This document shows, one piece after another, positions 55,901-62,429 of a stretch of DNA of 64,000 nucleotides (position 1 is the stretch's first letter; the number at the start of each line of letters is the position of its first letter). A program made the translations under genes and the position numbers. Below the pieces are notes generated by a model that worked only from the letters and a program-made list of their open reading frames with translations, was not told the DNA's origin and made no database searches. The DNA is from Sclerurus mexicanus (taxonomy: Eukaryota > Chordata > Aves > Passeriformes > Furnariidae): the NCBI GenBank assembly GCA_013396755.1, contig VWZF01001847.1, positions 65,012 to 129,011 on the forward strand. The letters are read 5' to 3'.

Positions 55901-58900
55901 TCATGAATTCTTGTATTTCAAAATAAAAAAAAATAAATATAAGAATTATTCTACGCTAATCATCTGTCTTTCATTTTTAATATAAATGCTACTTTAACTG
56001 AGCTATATTTAGTTCTAGTTCTGCAAAATTGGATGACTTGAGAATATCCATTTATACACAGGCCTATTTTTTGTCCAAGAGACTCCCTTAGATTCTCCAA
56101 TAATTGATTTTGTTTTTCTCATCACTAAATTTAGGCTTGGCAGCATTGATCACACCACAGGGAAACTTTTAAGTAAGCAGAACTCTTCAATATGTTAAAA
56201 GAACATGAAACAGAAGAAAACATAGAACAAATGTTACACCTTCTATAAAGAATGGATTCAATATCTCATTTTCATTATAACTGATTTTATATTTCAGTAG
56301 TTCTGAATAACCCGACTTTCCAATAATTACAGTACTAAGATATCTAGCTACCACTCAAAATTTATTTTGCAATGATAACTGATACATATAAAAAACAATA
56401 AGAGGCCACCACATTTTCTTCATGCTTCCACTCTACATTTGTGAGAATTGACCTGAGGATGAATCAGTTAAGATAAAGGGTTGGGAGCTGAAATGTAAGA
56501 AATATTGGAAAAAGAACATCTGCAGAATAATCTGGTGTCAGCTCATCTCTAAGTCTTAATAAACACTTCCCTGAAAGACTGACAACCTAAAACAAAACAA
56601 AACAAAAGAGAGAAAAAAATCAAAAATGGAGAGTGAAAGATGATGTAAGAAAAGTAGAAATCCATAGGGGAATTTAGTCCTTGAAATGTTATGAAAATAA
56701 TATGAATTCTTAGCATTCCTTGGAAAAAAATGTGGATTCTGAGTCCCTCAGTGGCAAATCTCACTTAATCGCATTTCCTCTTTAGTTTAATGGATCCTCT
56801 TCAGTGTTTTTGATTGGTTTTTTAGAGTAAAACATCTGAAACAACAAAGATTATTTTTTATTCTACATAGCCAAGCAGGTAACACATTCTTCTGGGAAGG
56901 GGAGATGTAGGTATAGAGCTCTCCTTCAAATCATACAGTTGAACATTCCCTTACAACTTAAATAAGCCTCTGGAATTATATACACTCTTAGATACTAGAG
57001 AAAAAGACAAGAATGGTACTAGTTACTCCTGACATCAGACTTTTGGGAATATCAAAATATCCACCATATTTTGCTTATCTTGTCTATCTGTTGGCTACTC
57101 TTCTACACCTACAATCAGAAAGAAAAGGAAACAAAACAAGCAAACAGATCCAGATGTGTGAAGCAGATGAGATAGAGAAACTCTGTTTGGAGGATACATC
57201 GAACCTCCCACTAGACACTCTCTGATCCCTACCATCCTCTACACACAGCAGCAACATTGGAACTTCAGGCATTTCCTCCCCTTCCAATTTCCTTCCAACT
57301 GTCCAAAAGTAACAACTTGGCTAAACCCAGTCCTTCTCATTTCACTGCTGGAGTGGCAAAATTTAATTCTGCATGTGCTCCCAGGAAAGTTTCACACTGT
57401 ACTGTGCAGTTATTCATGCTGTGGCCTTATAAATTGCATCACGTCTGCCCTAGCTGAGCAAATATCCTGTCTGGGTTTCGGTGTGGGATAAATGCCAAAT
57501 AACTTGATAGCTCTTCATATGACCTTCACAAGAAATGTAGCAGTTCCTCCGGGAAAGACTAAGGTGGATAAGTACTACTGGTATTTAGTACTGGAGAAGA
57601 TATTTAATATCACCTTCAGTTATTATTATGCTGTCAGTAAATGTAGAGAAAAGCAGAGAAAAAGAAGACAAGCCATTTGTGGTTCGACATACCTAAGAGC
57701 TCCTATGGCTGCTCACTCTAACTGCAATGACTAGTAGCTAGCATACACTGCATCCATCAGCTCCAGGATAATACATGCATTCACAGCTAAAATAGCAAAT
57801 AAGTTTTCAAGAATAACTATTTTGTACATGTAATGATGGTGGTTAATAATATGTAACACAAAGTCTCTACCAGCAAATTTAGTAAAGTCCTGTTACACAG
57901 TTTGAAACTTGCCCAGTTTGTCAGTCTTCAAAACACTCCCATCACAAGGATCTCTAAAGGCAGAAATACGAAATATGCACATATTTATCTCTACAGCAAC
58001 AAATGAGAAATATACACATATTTTCAACCCAGCACAAAATTTGTATGACAATCCAAACACCTAAATTAGGAATCTGTAGGCATACAGGATTTATTTGAAG
58101 GTGTATTACCATAGGAGCATGTTTACATACTTATGCCTATCTCCTAAATTGCATGTTGAGAAAAAACCACAACCACAATAAAAAAATACTATTACTCACT
58201 GTTATAAGTGATGTTAAATCCACGTCCTGACATTGAATGGTCAGCTTGAAATTCCAGACGCAAAATATGACCATTACTGGTAAGATGGGAAGGAACTTCA
58301 GCACCAGTAAATGTTCCTATTATGGGAGAATCTGGAGAGTCACCATCTTTAACTGCAAGGAAGTCAAACTGAGATTCCAAGTCAAAGTCATTAAAGGAGA
58401 GATGGATTCGGCTCCCAGGGTCTGAAATTATTGTCCAGATACAGTTTAAATTATTTCCATATCCCTCTGGGTAATCAGGTGAAAGAACTGTTCCCATTGG
58501 TGCAGTGAAGTTGGAAAGGCAAGGAACTGTCAAAAAAGAGAGAGAGATAGATTGGATAACAGAATAAAACATTTCAAAAAGGACTTATTTTAGTACTACA
58601 TTTTTGCAAGAGATTCTAAAACTTGTTGATTACCTCTACTGAATAATTCATTATTTGTAATGATTTGTGAATCTGGAAATTGATTGGGTTTTTTTTTTTA
58701 ATCTTCATATTTCCTTCCTCTCAGTAAAACCACCTCCCAAGCAGAGCTCCCAAGAAATAAAGACCATCCTTGTTGGATTGGAAATCCATGACAGTCCTTA
58801 AAATTTACCCATAACAATCACTGGGCACCACTTATTTTCTCTTGCAGGGAACTATTTAGATGAGCAGACCTCCCACTGGGCACATTAAAGGGGCAGAAAG

Positions 58901-59807
58901 TCAATAGTGCCCTTATCATTTGTTCAGAGGCACCAGAAATTAACAAGCCTCAGAGAAACAACAGAGATGTTTTGTTGTTATCAGGATAACGTTTTATATT
59001 CAACCAATTCAGTTAAGCTACAATAAACTGAGTTGCAGAGATGAAAGCAACTGATTGCACTCTGCATATATTTGATCTATACCATTTCAGTGGAAAAATT
59101 AAGAAAGGCGCTGCCACTAATACGTATCGCAACATTGGTTTTACTTATTCTGTATAATGCAACTGGAAGAGAGCTATAAATGTCTATGATAATTTAAGTG
59201 CTAAAAGGTACTTATATATAATACATTGAAAAAATGTAAATAATTTAAAACCTTGATTCCAATTCACCAACTTCTAATGTAAGGTAATATATTAACATAT
59301 AAGACTAGCTATAAAAATTCTACAATACATATAAAATCTACAGAATCCTACAAAAAAAAAAGTGCCAATAATAAAACACTATATCAAATCACATTAACAC
59401 AACTGCTTTAATAGTTGCTATAAGAGAAAAAAATATGTTAGCAGTTCTAGAACTTGTCTTGGGCATAATAATTAGGCAAACCCACTACTGAGCCAAAGTA
59501 AATTCATTCTGTTAATTGTATTGTGCTAACTCTGAAATCAATCACTCAAATTATTACCTATAAGTAAAAACTTATCATAATGTTATGTCTTTAAAATAAT
59601 AAGAAGAAAATATTTGGTACATACAAATACAGATTGGTATGTTTGCAGACCACTGGTTGTTTTCTTGGCAAATGATAGATTTCTCTCCAATTAATTCAAA
59701 TCCAAACTGACACTCAAACCTTAAAACATCACGATTAGAAAATCCATCCCCTTCTCTGATACCATACAACGGTGTTCCAGGATCCCCACAGCTTTCCTTT
59801 TCAATTT
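1..59807 (-). CDS. CSMD3: CSMD3 internal segment, 14 exons (sushi 3 to CUB 8)
   Basis: Partial coding region made by joining, in transcription order, complement segments 59807-59625, 58526-58200, 51467-51273, 44716-44578, 39700-39513, 37119-36931, 28924-28808, 24115-23900, 23233-23045, 13819-13650, 5333-5177, 1971-1780, 1014-888 and 184-1. Every junction has AG/GT signals and compatible phase, and the join (2,573 bp) has no stop. The product is a giant type I membrane protein whose extracellular part alternates CUB and sushi domains; CSMD proteins are expressed mainly in brain and are linked to dendrite and synapse development and complement control (family knowledge). CSMD3 rather than CSMD1 is inferred from remembered human sequences. 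Human CSMD3 is about 3,700 residues, so roughly a quarter is here. Both ends continue outside the window. Confidence 0.93.
185..887 (-). other. CSMD3: CSMD3 intron inside CUB 8 (0.70 kb)
   Basis: Phase-2 intron splitting a Ser codon. AT-rich with poly-T runs on the plus strand at 600-617 and 800-813. Nothing else recognised. Confidence 0.88.
888..1014 (-). CDS. CSMD3: CSMD3 exon: CUB domain 8, N-terminal part
   Basis: Exon of 127 bp, phase 1-2, 42 residues from AECGGRFKGESSG to DPGNIV plus two bases of a Ser codon. It holds the two cysteines of CUB 8 (ECGG and LRCMW) and the LSPGYPFPYD turn. Acceptor TTTTTTGTTAG; donor GTCAG|GTACTG. It pairs with the window-edge exon through a 703-bp intron. 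Confidence 0.94.
1015..1779 (-). other. CSMD3: CSMD3 intron, sushi 7 to CUB 8 (0.77 kb)
   Basis: Short AT-rich intron; a T-rich run (in transcript sense) follows the donor at 1,728-1,770. No repeat or gene seen. Confidence 0.88.
1780..1971 (-). CDS. CSMD3: CSMD3 exon: sushi domain 7
   Basis: Exon of 192 bp (64 codons), phase 1-1, one sushi domain with cysteines at local residues 7, 34, 48 and 63 and Trp 56 (AWDYPLPSC). It starts SFELSHCEDPG. Acceptor TCCTCCCACAG is strong. The donor ATTG|GTATTA is weak at +4 to +6 and is followed by a T-rich intronic stretch, the arrangement bound by TIA1-type factors (inference). A 765-bp intron leads to CUB 8. Confidence 0.94.
2331..2349. promoter_or_regulatory. 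E2F-like motif pair (TTTCGCGC and TTTCGCG)
   Basis: ATTTCGCGTT is followed directly by ATTTCGCGCA. The second copy contains TTTCGCGC, a match to the E2F consensus TTTSGCGC. CpG-bearing motifs are scarce in this AT-rich intron. A regulatory role is inference only. Confidence 0.2.
3330..3700. other. GC-raised unclassified intronic segment
   Basis: Clearly GC-richer than its surroundings and abutting a CR1 fragment that lacks its tail. Several short overlapping open frames result from the composition. Probably a decayed transposable element; no family recognised. Confidence 0.4.
3712..3985 (-). mobile_element. CR1 LINE 3'-region fragment lacking its tail
   Basis: The plus strand reads TCTAATTTAACCCTGCCCTC, TTTCAGTTTAATGCCATTAC, AGCCTGAACAACCCC and CTCAGCCTGTCTTGATATGA, the reverse complement of the CR1 block that precedes the 3' tail. 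The tail itself is absent on the left, where GC-rich unclassified sequence begins. Confidence 0.82.
5177..5333 (-). CDS. CSMD3: CSMD3 exon: CUB domain 7, C-terminal part
   Basis: Exon of 157 bp, phase 0-1, 52 residues from IYDGKDSTAHLLG to FQLVYT. It carries the conserved YDG motif of CUB domains, then the strand pair ending LWLEFNSD and EGFQLVY. No cysteine and no sequon. Acceptor TTTTTTTACAG behind an unbroken T run; donor ACCA|GTAAGT, a full consensus. The Ser codon is shared with sushi 7. An 8.3-kb intron precedes it. Confidence 0.95.
6718..6806. repeat. A/C-rich low-complexity tract
   Basis: A run of A, then mixed ACA/CAAA units ending in CCCACCCACCCCCACCCC. No element boundary is recognised. 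Confidence 0.75.
9188..9987. mobile_element. Probable solo LTR of an endogenous retrovirus
   Basis: An 800-bp block with GC content well above its flanks starts TGTTACAC and ends GTGTGACA, which are terminal inverted repeats matching at 7 of 8 bases with TG...CA ends. It is flanked by TTAGT on the left and TTAAT on the right, a 4-of-5 direct repeat consistent with a decayed 5-bp target duplication of the ERVL kind. A pyrimidine-rich tract lies at 9,594-9,660. No gag, pol or env is visible beside it, hence 'solo'. The exact family is not recognised. Confidence 0.5.
9594..9660. repeat. Pyrimidine-rich tract inside the putative LTR
   Basis: Almost pure C/T stretch (CCCCCCTCTTTTTCTCTC and similar, with isolated A and G bases) of about 65 bp. 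Confidence 0.8.
12265..12298. repeat. (TTGG)n tetranucleotide microsatellite
   Basis: About eight uninterrupted TTGG units after a short T run. Purity suggests recent expansion and probable length polymorphism. Confidence 0.95.
13650..13819 (-). CDS. CSMD3: CSMD3 exon: CUB domain 7, N-terminal part
   Basis: Exon of 170 bp, phase 1-0, 57 residues from AECGASTTNNEG to FHLAQGDVLK. Cysteines occur in ECG and NHECIY only. The segment TFHLAQGDVL is two residues shorter than the F-x-x-E-x-x-x-x-D pattern of calcium-binding CUB domains and has Ala at the Glu position, so the metal site is incomplete. One NIS sequon (GINISAR). Acceptor TTAATTGCAG; donor CTTAAG|GTATGT. This exon end is the only phase-0 junction in the window and lies much later in the domain than in neighbouring CUBs. 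Confidence 0.94.
15129..15262. repeat. A-rich low-complexity tract
   Basis: A-runs separated by C and a few other bases over about 135 bp. It produces a lysine/asparagine-rich open frame at 15,086-15,364 that is not a credible gene. It could be an expanded retroelement tail, but no element body is seen beside it. Confidence 0.8.
15866..16020 (+). mobile_element. CR1 LINE 3' UTR copy
   Basis: Starts TGCCCCATCCCTGGAAGTGT, continues GGTCAGGCCAGATGAGGCTT and ends AAAGGTCCCTTCCAACCCAA, then CCATTCTGTGATTCTTTGT. This is a severely 5'-truncated CR1 of about 155 bp, opposite in orientation to CSMD3. Confidence 0.85.
19496..19525. repeat. Short direct repeat TAAATACTACCTG x2
   Basis: Two identical 13-bp copies separated by a few bases (AAAAGT). 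Confidence 0.85.
23045..23233 (-). CDS. CSMD3: CSMD3 exon: sushi domain 6
   Basis: Exon of 189 bp (63 codons), phase 1-1. Cysteines at local residues 7, 33, 47 and 62 and Trp 55 (RRVWSAPLPRC) give a complete sushi domain. It begins EYNLEPCEDPG. Acceptor TTGTTTTCAG; donor GTGG|GTACGT. The longest intron of the window (9.2 kb) follows. GGG before Arg-Arg-Val-Trp gives a glycine-rich hairpin just before the conserved Trp, which I also recall in mammalian CSMD3. Confidence 0.95.
23234..23899 (-). other. CSMD3: CSMD3 intron, CUB 6 to sushi 6 (0.67 kb)
   Basis: Shortest intron here. It contains a perfect 12-bp inverted repeat at 23,400-23,431 and, near its donor, CCAAA-type simple sequence at 23,832-23,853. 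Confidence 0.9.
23400..23431. repeat. Perfect 12-bp inverted repeat (hairpin)
   Basis: CATTTGTCTTAC, an 8-base spacer, then GTAAGACAAATG. The arms are exactly complementary and lie 167 bp into the short intron after... upstream of sushi 6 in genomic terms, between CUB 6 and sushi 6. Confidence 0.9.
23900..24115 (-). CDS. CSMD3: CSMD3 exon: CUB domain 6, C-terminal part
   Basis: Exon of 216 bp (72 codons), phase 1-1, from GVQFTFYTF to FNISFS. The Glu and first Asp of the CUB calcium site are present (FHLEDHHDYL), but the usual third acidic position, Asp of the DG motif, is replaced in ITENGS, so calcium binding by this CUB is doubtful. NGS and NIS sequons are visible. Acceptor TTTTTTAATAG; donor TCTG|GTAAGA. 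A short (666 bp) intron separates it from sushi 6. Confidence 0.94.
25700..26230. other. GC-raised unclassified segment, possible old repeat
   Basis: Composition stands out from flanking AT-rich intron. It includes an inverted pair TGTGACCA (25,884) and TGGTCACA (25,961), and another TGTGACCA near 26,203. LTR ends or target duplications could not be found. Confidence 0.35.
26735..26790 (+). mobile_element. CR1 LINE 3' end, very short
   Basis: GATCTTAGAGGTCTTTTCCA followed by CTAGATAATCTATGACTCTG is the terminal CR1 segment with the degraded ATTCTATG-type end repeats. Only the last 55 bp or so are recognisable. Confidence 0.7.
28808..28924 (-). CDS. CSMD3: CSMD3 exon: CUB domain 6, N-terminal part
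   Basis: Smallest complete exon here, 117 bp (39 codons), phase 1-1, running from ALCGGDVRGPSG to VTHGK. It holds both cysteines of CUB 6 (LCGG and LNCTW) and an NCT sequon at the second cysteine. Acceptor GTTGTTTTTAG; donor AAAG|GTAAAT. The upstream polypyrimidine tract lies in a GTT/ATT trinucleotide-like run. The exon is symmetric but codes only part of a domain, so skipping would keep the frame while destroying the CUB fold. Confidence 0.93.
28926..28972. repeat. AAC/AAT-rich simple repeat at an acceptor
   Basis: AACAACAA, AATAACAACAATAACAACA and TTAATAATAATA units. In transcript sense these are GTT and ATT repeats that serve as the pyrimidine tract of the CUB 6 acceptor. Confidence 0.85.
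31961..31995. repeat. (AAT)n trinucleotide microsatellite
   Basis: An uninterrupted 35-bp ATA/AAT run of nearly twelve units in an A-rich setting. Confidence 0.95.
36931..37119 (-). CDS. CSMD3: CSMD3 exon: sushi domain 5
   Basis: Exon of 189 bp (63 codons), phase 1-1, one sushi domain with cysteines at local residues 9, 35, 49 and 62 and Trp 55. The segment VHGRRYGHDFSIGS is a paralogue marker: as I recall, CSMD1 has a clearly different sequence here, while CSMD3 matches. The acceptor is AAATCTAG|GTG after a long T-rich tract that alternates with A; the donor is GATG|GTAAGG. It is followed by an 8.0-kb intron. The reading frame cannot extend upstream of the acceptor without leaving the CSMD family alignment. 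Confidence 0.94.
37120..39512 (-). other. CSMD3: CSMD3 intron, CUB 5 to sushi 5 (2.4 kb)
   Basis: AT-rich; contains a recent-looking tandem duplication with poly-T at 38,222-38,275. Nothing else recognised. Confidence 0.87.
38222..38275. repeat. Tandem duplication with poly-T, two copies
   Basis: The unit TAATGAAATTGAGGGA plus a T run occurs twice in tandem, the copies identical except for T-run length. A partial third (ATAATGAAATTTCAG) follows. Probably slippage or a small tandem duplication. Confidence 0.9.
39513..39700 (-). CDS. CSMD3: CSMD3 exon: CUB domain 5, C-terminal part
   Basis: Exon of 188 bp, phase 2-1, finishing CUB 5. It starts inside the Arg codon of ERFQTE and runs to FKIHYE plus one base. 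The Glu-Asp-Asp set of calcium-binding CUB domains is intact (FQTELNYDVLEVHDGP). One NGT sequon lies in SYNGTQV. There are no cysteines, so the second CUB disulphide is missing. Acceptor CTCAATTCCAG; donor GAAA|GTAAGT matches consensus. The shared Ser codon leads into sushi 5 (SVTVNTYSC). Confidence 0.94.
39701..44577 (-). other. CSMD3: CSMD3 intron inside CUB 5 (4.9 kb)
   Basis: Phase-2 intron splitting the Arg codon. AT-rich; short CA/TG runs near 42,883-42,900. No transposable element or gene recognised. Confidence 0.87.
44578..44716 (-). CDS. CSMD3: CSMD3 exon: CUB domain 5, N-terminal part
   Basis: Exon of 139 bp, phase 1-2, coding the first 46 residues of CUB 5, from APCGGHFSSPSG to KITFE plus two bases of an Arg codon. 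It holds the only two cysteines of this CUB (CGG and LNCEW) and the conserved LSPGWPGYY turn. Acceptor CATTTTTAG. The donor is GAAAG|GTCTTTG, which departs from consensus at +3, +4 and +5 and is the weakest I read in the window. The end is nevertheless fixed by phase and protein continuity, because the next exon supplies the third base of Arg followed by FQTELNYD. Confidence 0.9.
45508..45544 (-). mobile_element. Short CR1 fragment abutting the SINE tail
   Basis: TGTGGGTAGGGACACC and TTCCACTAGACT match the CR1 3' UTR block usually written as GGCAGGGACACCTTCCACTAGACC. It ends exactly where the SINE tail begins, so the SINE either inserted into or beside an older CR1. Confidence 0.55.
45545..45690 (-). 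mobile_element. TguSINE1-like SINE (tRNA-Ile head, CR1 tail)
   Basis: On the minus strand the 5' part reads like a decayed tRNA-Ile gene: GAGCATGCTGCTAAC in the anticodon region, then a B-box-like GGCTTCAATCCC and CTGTATGGGCCATTC. It is followed by GAGTTGGACTCAATGATCC and TTGTGGATCCCTTCCAACT with a final ATATGCTGTGATTCT, a CR1-type tail. This head-tail combination is that of TguSINE1, a passerine SINE mobilised by CR1 (family knowledge). The A box is poorly preserved. Confidence 0.75.
46376..46614 (+). mobile_element. CR1 LINE, internally deleted copy
   Basis: Starts with a CR1 ORF2 stretch (GATGTCCCTCAGGGCTCTAT, then AATATCTTTGTCAATGACAT and TGCACCCTCAG) and near 46,475 jumps to the 3' UTR (CCCCATCCTTGGAATTGTTC, ending AAGGTCCCTTCCAACACTAA). 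The intervening part of ORF2 is missing. The 3' tail retains CCATTCCATAATT. Confidence 0.8.
47280..47455 (+). mobile_element. CR1 LINE ORF2 C-terminal fragment
   Basis: The plus-strand translation includes DDMSQQSAFAAQKAN and, in a following stretch, a match to the CR1 segment around a VASR/EVILPLYSALVRPHLEY-like sequence in degraded form. This is the region of CR1 ORF2 after the RT palm. It is opposite in orientation to CSMD3, truncated at both ends, and not functional. Confidence 0.75.
49030..49360. other. GC-raised unclassified intronic segment
   Basis: Moderately GC-rich stretch in the sushi 4 to CUB 5 intron with no recognised family. It may be a decayed repeat. Confidence 0.3.
50512..50564. 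repeat. A/C-rich low-complexity tract
   Basis: Poly-A followed by CCCCAAACC, AACAAAACCC and AAAAACCCC units. Similar in style to the tracts near 6.7 and 15.1 kb. Confidence 0.7.
51273..51467 (-). CDS. CSMD3: CSMD3 exon: sushi domain 4
   Basis: Exon of 195 bp (65 codons), phase 1-1, one sushi domain. Cysteines at local residues 7, 33, 48 and 64 and Trp 57 (MWSGPIPKC) fit the CCP pattern. The acceptor is CTTAAAAAG|CAT, with A at -3 instead of the usual C or T, behind a pyrimidine-rich stretch broken by the final A run; the donor is GGAG|GTATGT. The start is fixed by phase: it must supply the CA that completes Thr after the CUB 4 exon. It is flanked by two introns of more than 6.5 kb. Because it is symmetric, skipping it would keep the frame. 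Confidence 0.93.
51468..58199 (-). other. CSMD3: CSMD3 intron, CUB 4 to sushi 4 (6.7 kb)
   Basis: AT-rich intron. It contains a 12-bp direct duplication at 53,402-53,424, a short AT dinucleotide run at 52,211-52,224, and a somewhat GC-richer part at 57,050-57,740 with several short open frames that I cannot relate to any family. No coding gene supported. Confidence 0.87.
58200..58526 (-). CDS. CSMD3: CSMD3 exon: CUB domain 4 (single exon)
   Basis: Exon of 327 bp (109 codons), phase 1-1, coding a whole CUB domain without an internal intron, unlike the other four CUB domains in this window. It has only the first CUB disulphide pair (Cys 3 and Cys 29); the usual second pair is absent, as in the other CSMD CUB domains seen here. 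The acidic set typical of calcium-binding CUB domains is present (Glu in FDLESQFDF, the following Asp, then KDGD). N-glycosylation sequons occur at NFT near the start and NIT near the end. Acceptor TTTTTTGACAG; donor AACA|GTGAGT, a strong site. The last codon completes as Thr in NTFGHNEC. Confidence 0.95.
58527..59624 (-). other. CSMD3: CSMD3 intron, sushi 3 to CUB 4 (1.1 kb)
   Basis: Short AT-rich intron bounded by GTATGT and TTTGACAG. I see no repeat or gene in it apart from short A or T runs. Confidence 0.88.
59625..59807 (-). CDS. CSMD3: CSMD3 exon: sushi domain 3
   Basis: Symmetric phase 1-1 exon of 183 bp (61 codons) coding one complete sushi/CCP module. Cysteines at local residues 7, 33, 47 and 60 and Trp 53 (QWSANIPIC) form the standard pattern, expected to pair C1-C3 and C2-C4. 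It opens with EIEKESCGDPGTP. The acceptor is TTTTTCAACAG at 59808 upward; the donor reads ATTT|GTATGT. The split last codon joins to the next exon as Ile-Phe-Pro-Cys. Upstream lies an intron that leaves the window; downstream is a short 1.1-kb intron. The open frame starts upstream of the apparent internal Met because the exon is bounded by splice sites, not by a start codon. Confidence 0.95.
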
Positions 59808-60613
59808 CTGTTGAAAAAGTAAGAAAATTTATTTACAGAAGAATAAAACAAACTCCCTGTAAGTATATGCTTGCATCTAGAAAATTCTACGCAACTTGAC
59901 ATCTTCTACATAAGAACAGTTGCCAAAATACACCACTGAGTCTGATTCTATGTTCAAGCTTCTTAAGGAGGAAATTCTGTGTAAGGAATCCCACCACAGG
60001 AAAAGGGTGAGTGGTTGTGTGGTGCTTAGTTGTTGGCTAGGGTTAAAACACTACAGGGTTTTAGGAAAATCAGAACTCTTTGTGTTGATAGAATACTTAA
60101 AATTAAAAGGATATGAGGAAAAGTATTTCTACCCTATTTTATTTTGTAAAATGTTGGACAATAGTAATATTAAGTAAAATACCATCAGTAGTACATGAGT
60201 TCTTAAAAGGTAGAAACCTGTCCATGTTTCAATACAGGTCAAATTGATGAAACAATGACATGGCAAAGAAAGAGAGGAGTGAAAGAAAAAGAATTGCCCA
60301 AAGTAAAAAAGAGACATACTTACATATTTATAGACATAAGTATAAGTGTAAGTATATATACAAATTTATATACACACACATTATGTAAACACATAAAAAA
60401 TATCTTACCTATACTCAAATAACATTTACCTTAGTAGTCTTAACTGCAAGGAATCTGAATGATTCTCTCCAATTCCTACAACGGTTAGAGCTATTATATT
60501 CTCTCAAACTGCATCCTGTTCTGAACTCTCAGTGGTAGTTAGAGGCATGGAGCTATCCTCTAAAAAGCATTTCCACTCATATGCCTGTCACAAGTTCACA
60601 GGGCAATTCAAGC

Positions 60614-61870
60614 TAGAATCATAGATCTGAGCTGGAAGGGACCTTAAATCACCTCCCTTGATCTGCTGGCCATGCTTCTTTTGATGCAGCATAATATTCA
60701 ATTGACTTCCTCCTCTGCAAGAGCACGTGTTCATGTCATATCAGTTTTTCACCCACCAATATCCTCAAATCCTTATCTGCTAGTCTGTTCTCAATATACT
60801 CTTTGCATAACCTGTAGTCATATTTGGGATTGCCCTGATCCAGGTGCACTTGGTGGTGTTGAACCTCATGAGATTTACACAGGTCCATCTCTCGAGCCTG
60901 TCCAGGTCCCCCTGGATGACATCCCTTCCCTCCAGTGTGTTGACTGTATCACACAGCTTGGTGTCATCAGTACACTTGTTGAGGGTGCAATCCCACTGTT
61001 CATGCCCCTGAAAAAGATGATACTGGTCCCAGTACAGACCCCTGAGGGACACCACTCTTCACTGGTCTCCACCCAGACATTGAACTGTTGACTGCAACAT
61101 TTTGAGGGTGACCATCCAGCCAATTCCTTATTCACCAAGTAGCACATCTGTCAAATTCCTGTCTCTCAATTTTAGAGACAAGGGTGCTTTATGGGACAGT
61201 ACCAAACCCTTTTCACACACACAGGTCACTTCACACATGCCAGTCACTTCTTTTATTGACCAAAGTTGTAACATCAATGTAAGAAAGAGTCCAAATTTGT
61301 CAGGCACAATTTGCCCATACTAAAACCATTTTGGCATTTGCCTGGATCTCCCTTTTTCACTTTTTAAAAATGGGGGTTATGTTTTCCCATTTCCACTCAG
61401 TGGGAACTTTACCAGTCTACGACAGCTTCTCAAAGATGATGGCTAGTGGCTTAGCAACTATCATCTATCAGTTCATTCAGGACCCTCAGATACATCTCAT
61501 GAGGTGCCATTAACTTGTTCACCTGCAAGGTCCTTAGATGGTCTTTAACCTGAGTCTTCTCCTATGGTGGGTGACACTTCATTCTTCCAGTCCATGTTTG
61601 TATTCTGTGAGGTGTGTGGTGTGGCTAGAGCACTTGCCAGTGAAGCACAAGGCAAAATGATTTTTAGTACCTTGGCCTTCTCCTTGTTGGTTGCAGTCAG
61701 GTGTCCTGTTTTACTCATATTTGCAGGTACAGTTTTCTCCATGTACCTTTGTTTTCCTATGTACCTGAAGAAATCTTCATTGATATTATTCATTCCTTAG
61801 TCAAGTTCATCTCCAGCTGTACCTTGGCTTACTTGATCCCCTCCCTGAGATCTCCTGGATGGGACCTCAG
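60614..61870 (-). mobile_element. CR1 LINE, 5'-truncated, degraded ORF2
   Basis: Read on the minus strand this is the 3' part of a CR1 (chicken repeat 1) retrotransposon. The left end shows the reverse complement of the CR1 tail (AGAATCATAG, then GGAAGGGACCTT). Inside, a minus-strand frame at 60,780-61,055 retains TDDTKL, the counterpart of the catalytic ADDTKL box of CR1 reverse transcriptase, followed by LEGRDVIQGDLDRLERW. Frame changes and stops show that it is dead. The antisense 139-codon open frame over it (60,672-61,091) is a by-product. It lies in the same orientation as CSMD3. Confidence 0.88.
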
Positions 61871-61913
61871 AAGGTCTCCAGGCTTCTGTTCAAGGGAGGC
61901 CTAGCTCTGAGCT

Positions 61914-62205
61914 AACACCAGGTTGCTCAGGGATTTATCCAGTCGCATCTAAAAAACCTTTCAGGATAAAGAATGTTATGGTAAATCCATTCCACTTATT
62001 GACTGTCTGCATGGTAAAAAAAGAGTTTTTCCTTATCTCCAGTCCTGTTCTAACTTATGTCCACTGTATTCCCAGCCTTCCACCATGTACCAATGCCAAG
62101 AGCCTGGCTGTGTCTTCTCAATAACCTCCTCATAGATATTGACAGGCTGATATTAGACCTTACTTCTGCAGGTCTCCAGCACAGTATGACCCATTTACTA
62201 CTACC
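61914..62205 (-). mobile_element. CR1 LINE 3'-region fragment
   Basis: Begins with CCAGGTTGCTCAGGGATTTA and continues with the TTTTTCCTTATCTCCAGTCC and AGCCTGGCTGTGTCTTCT stretches characteristic of the reverse complement of the CR1 3' region. It directly follows the larger CR1 piece but repeats a region nearer the element's 3' end, so it is a separate insertion in the same orientation. Confidence 0.7.
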
Positions 62206-62429
62206 CTCTATCCTATCATCCAGCCTATTGTGGTTTTTTTTTTCTCTGTGGAGAAGTAATATTTGGTTGTTTGTTTTGTTGGGGATTTTTGTGTGGTTGG
62301 TTTTGTTTCAGTGTTTTGTTTTGCTTTTGTCTTCCATCTGGTTACCTGGGTAAAAAGTCTTGCATTCAAGTCAAGACATATTCACATATTCAACTCTGGA
62401 TGAGTGGACAGAGTAAAAATTTTCGGTAA

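Noticed and set aside
57013..57734. Several short open frames in a GC-richer part of the CUB 4 to sushi 4 intron
   Set aside because: No domain, no splice-consistent chain and no recognisable repeat; explained by base composition.
60672..61091. Longest plus-strand open frame (139 codons)
   Set aside because: It is antisense to CR1 ORF2, whose RT motif TDDTKL is read on the other strand.
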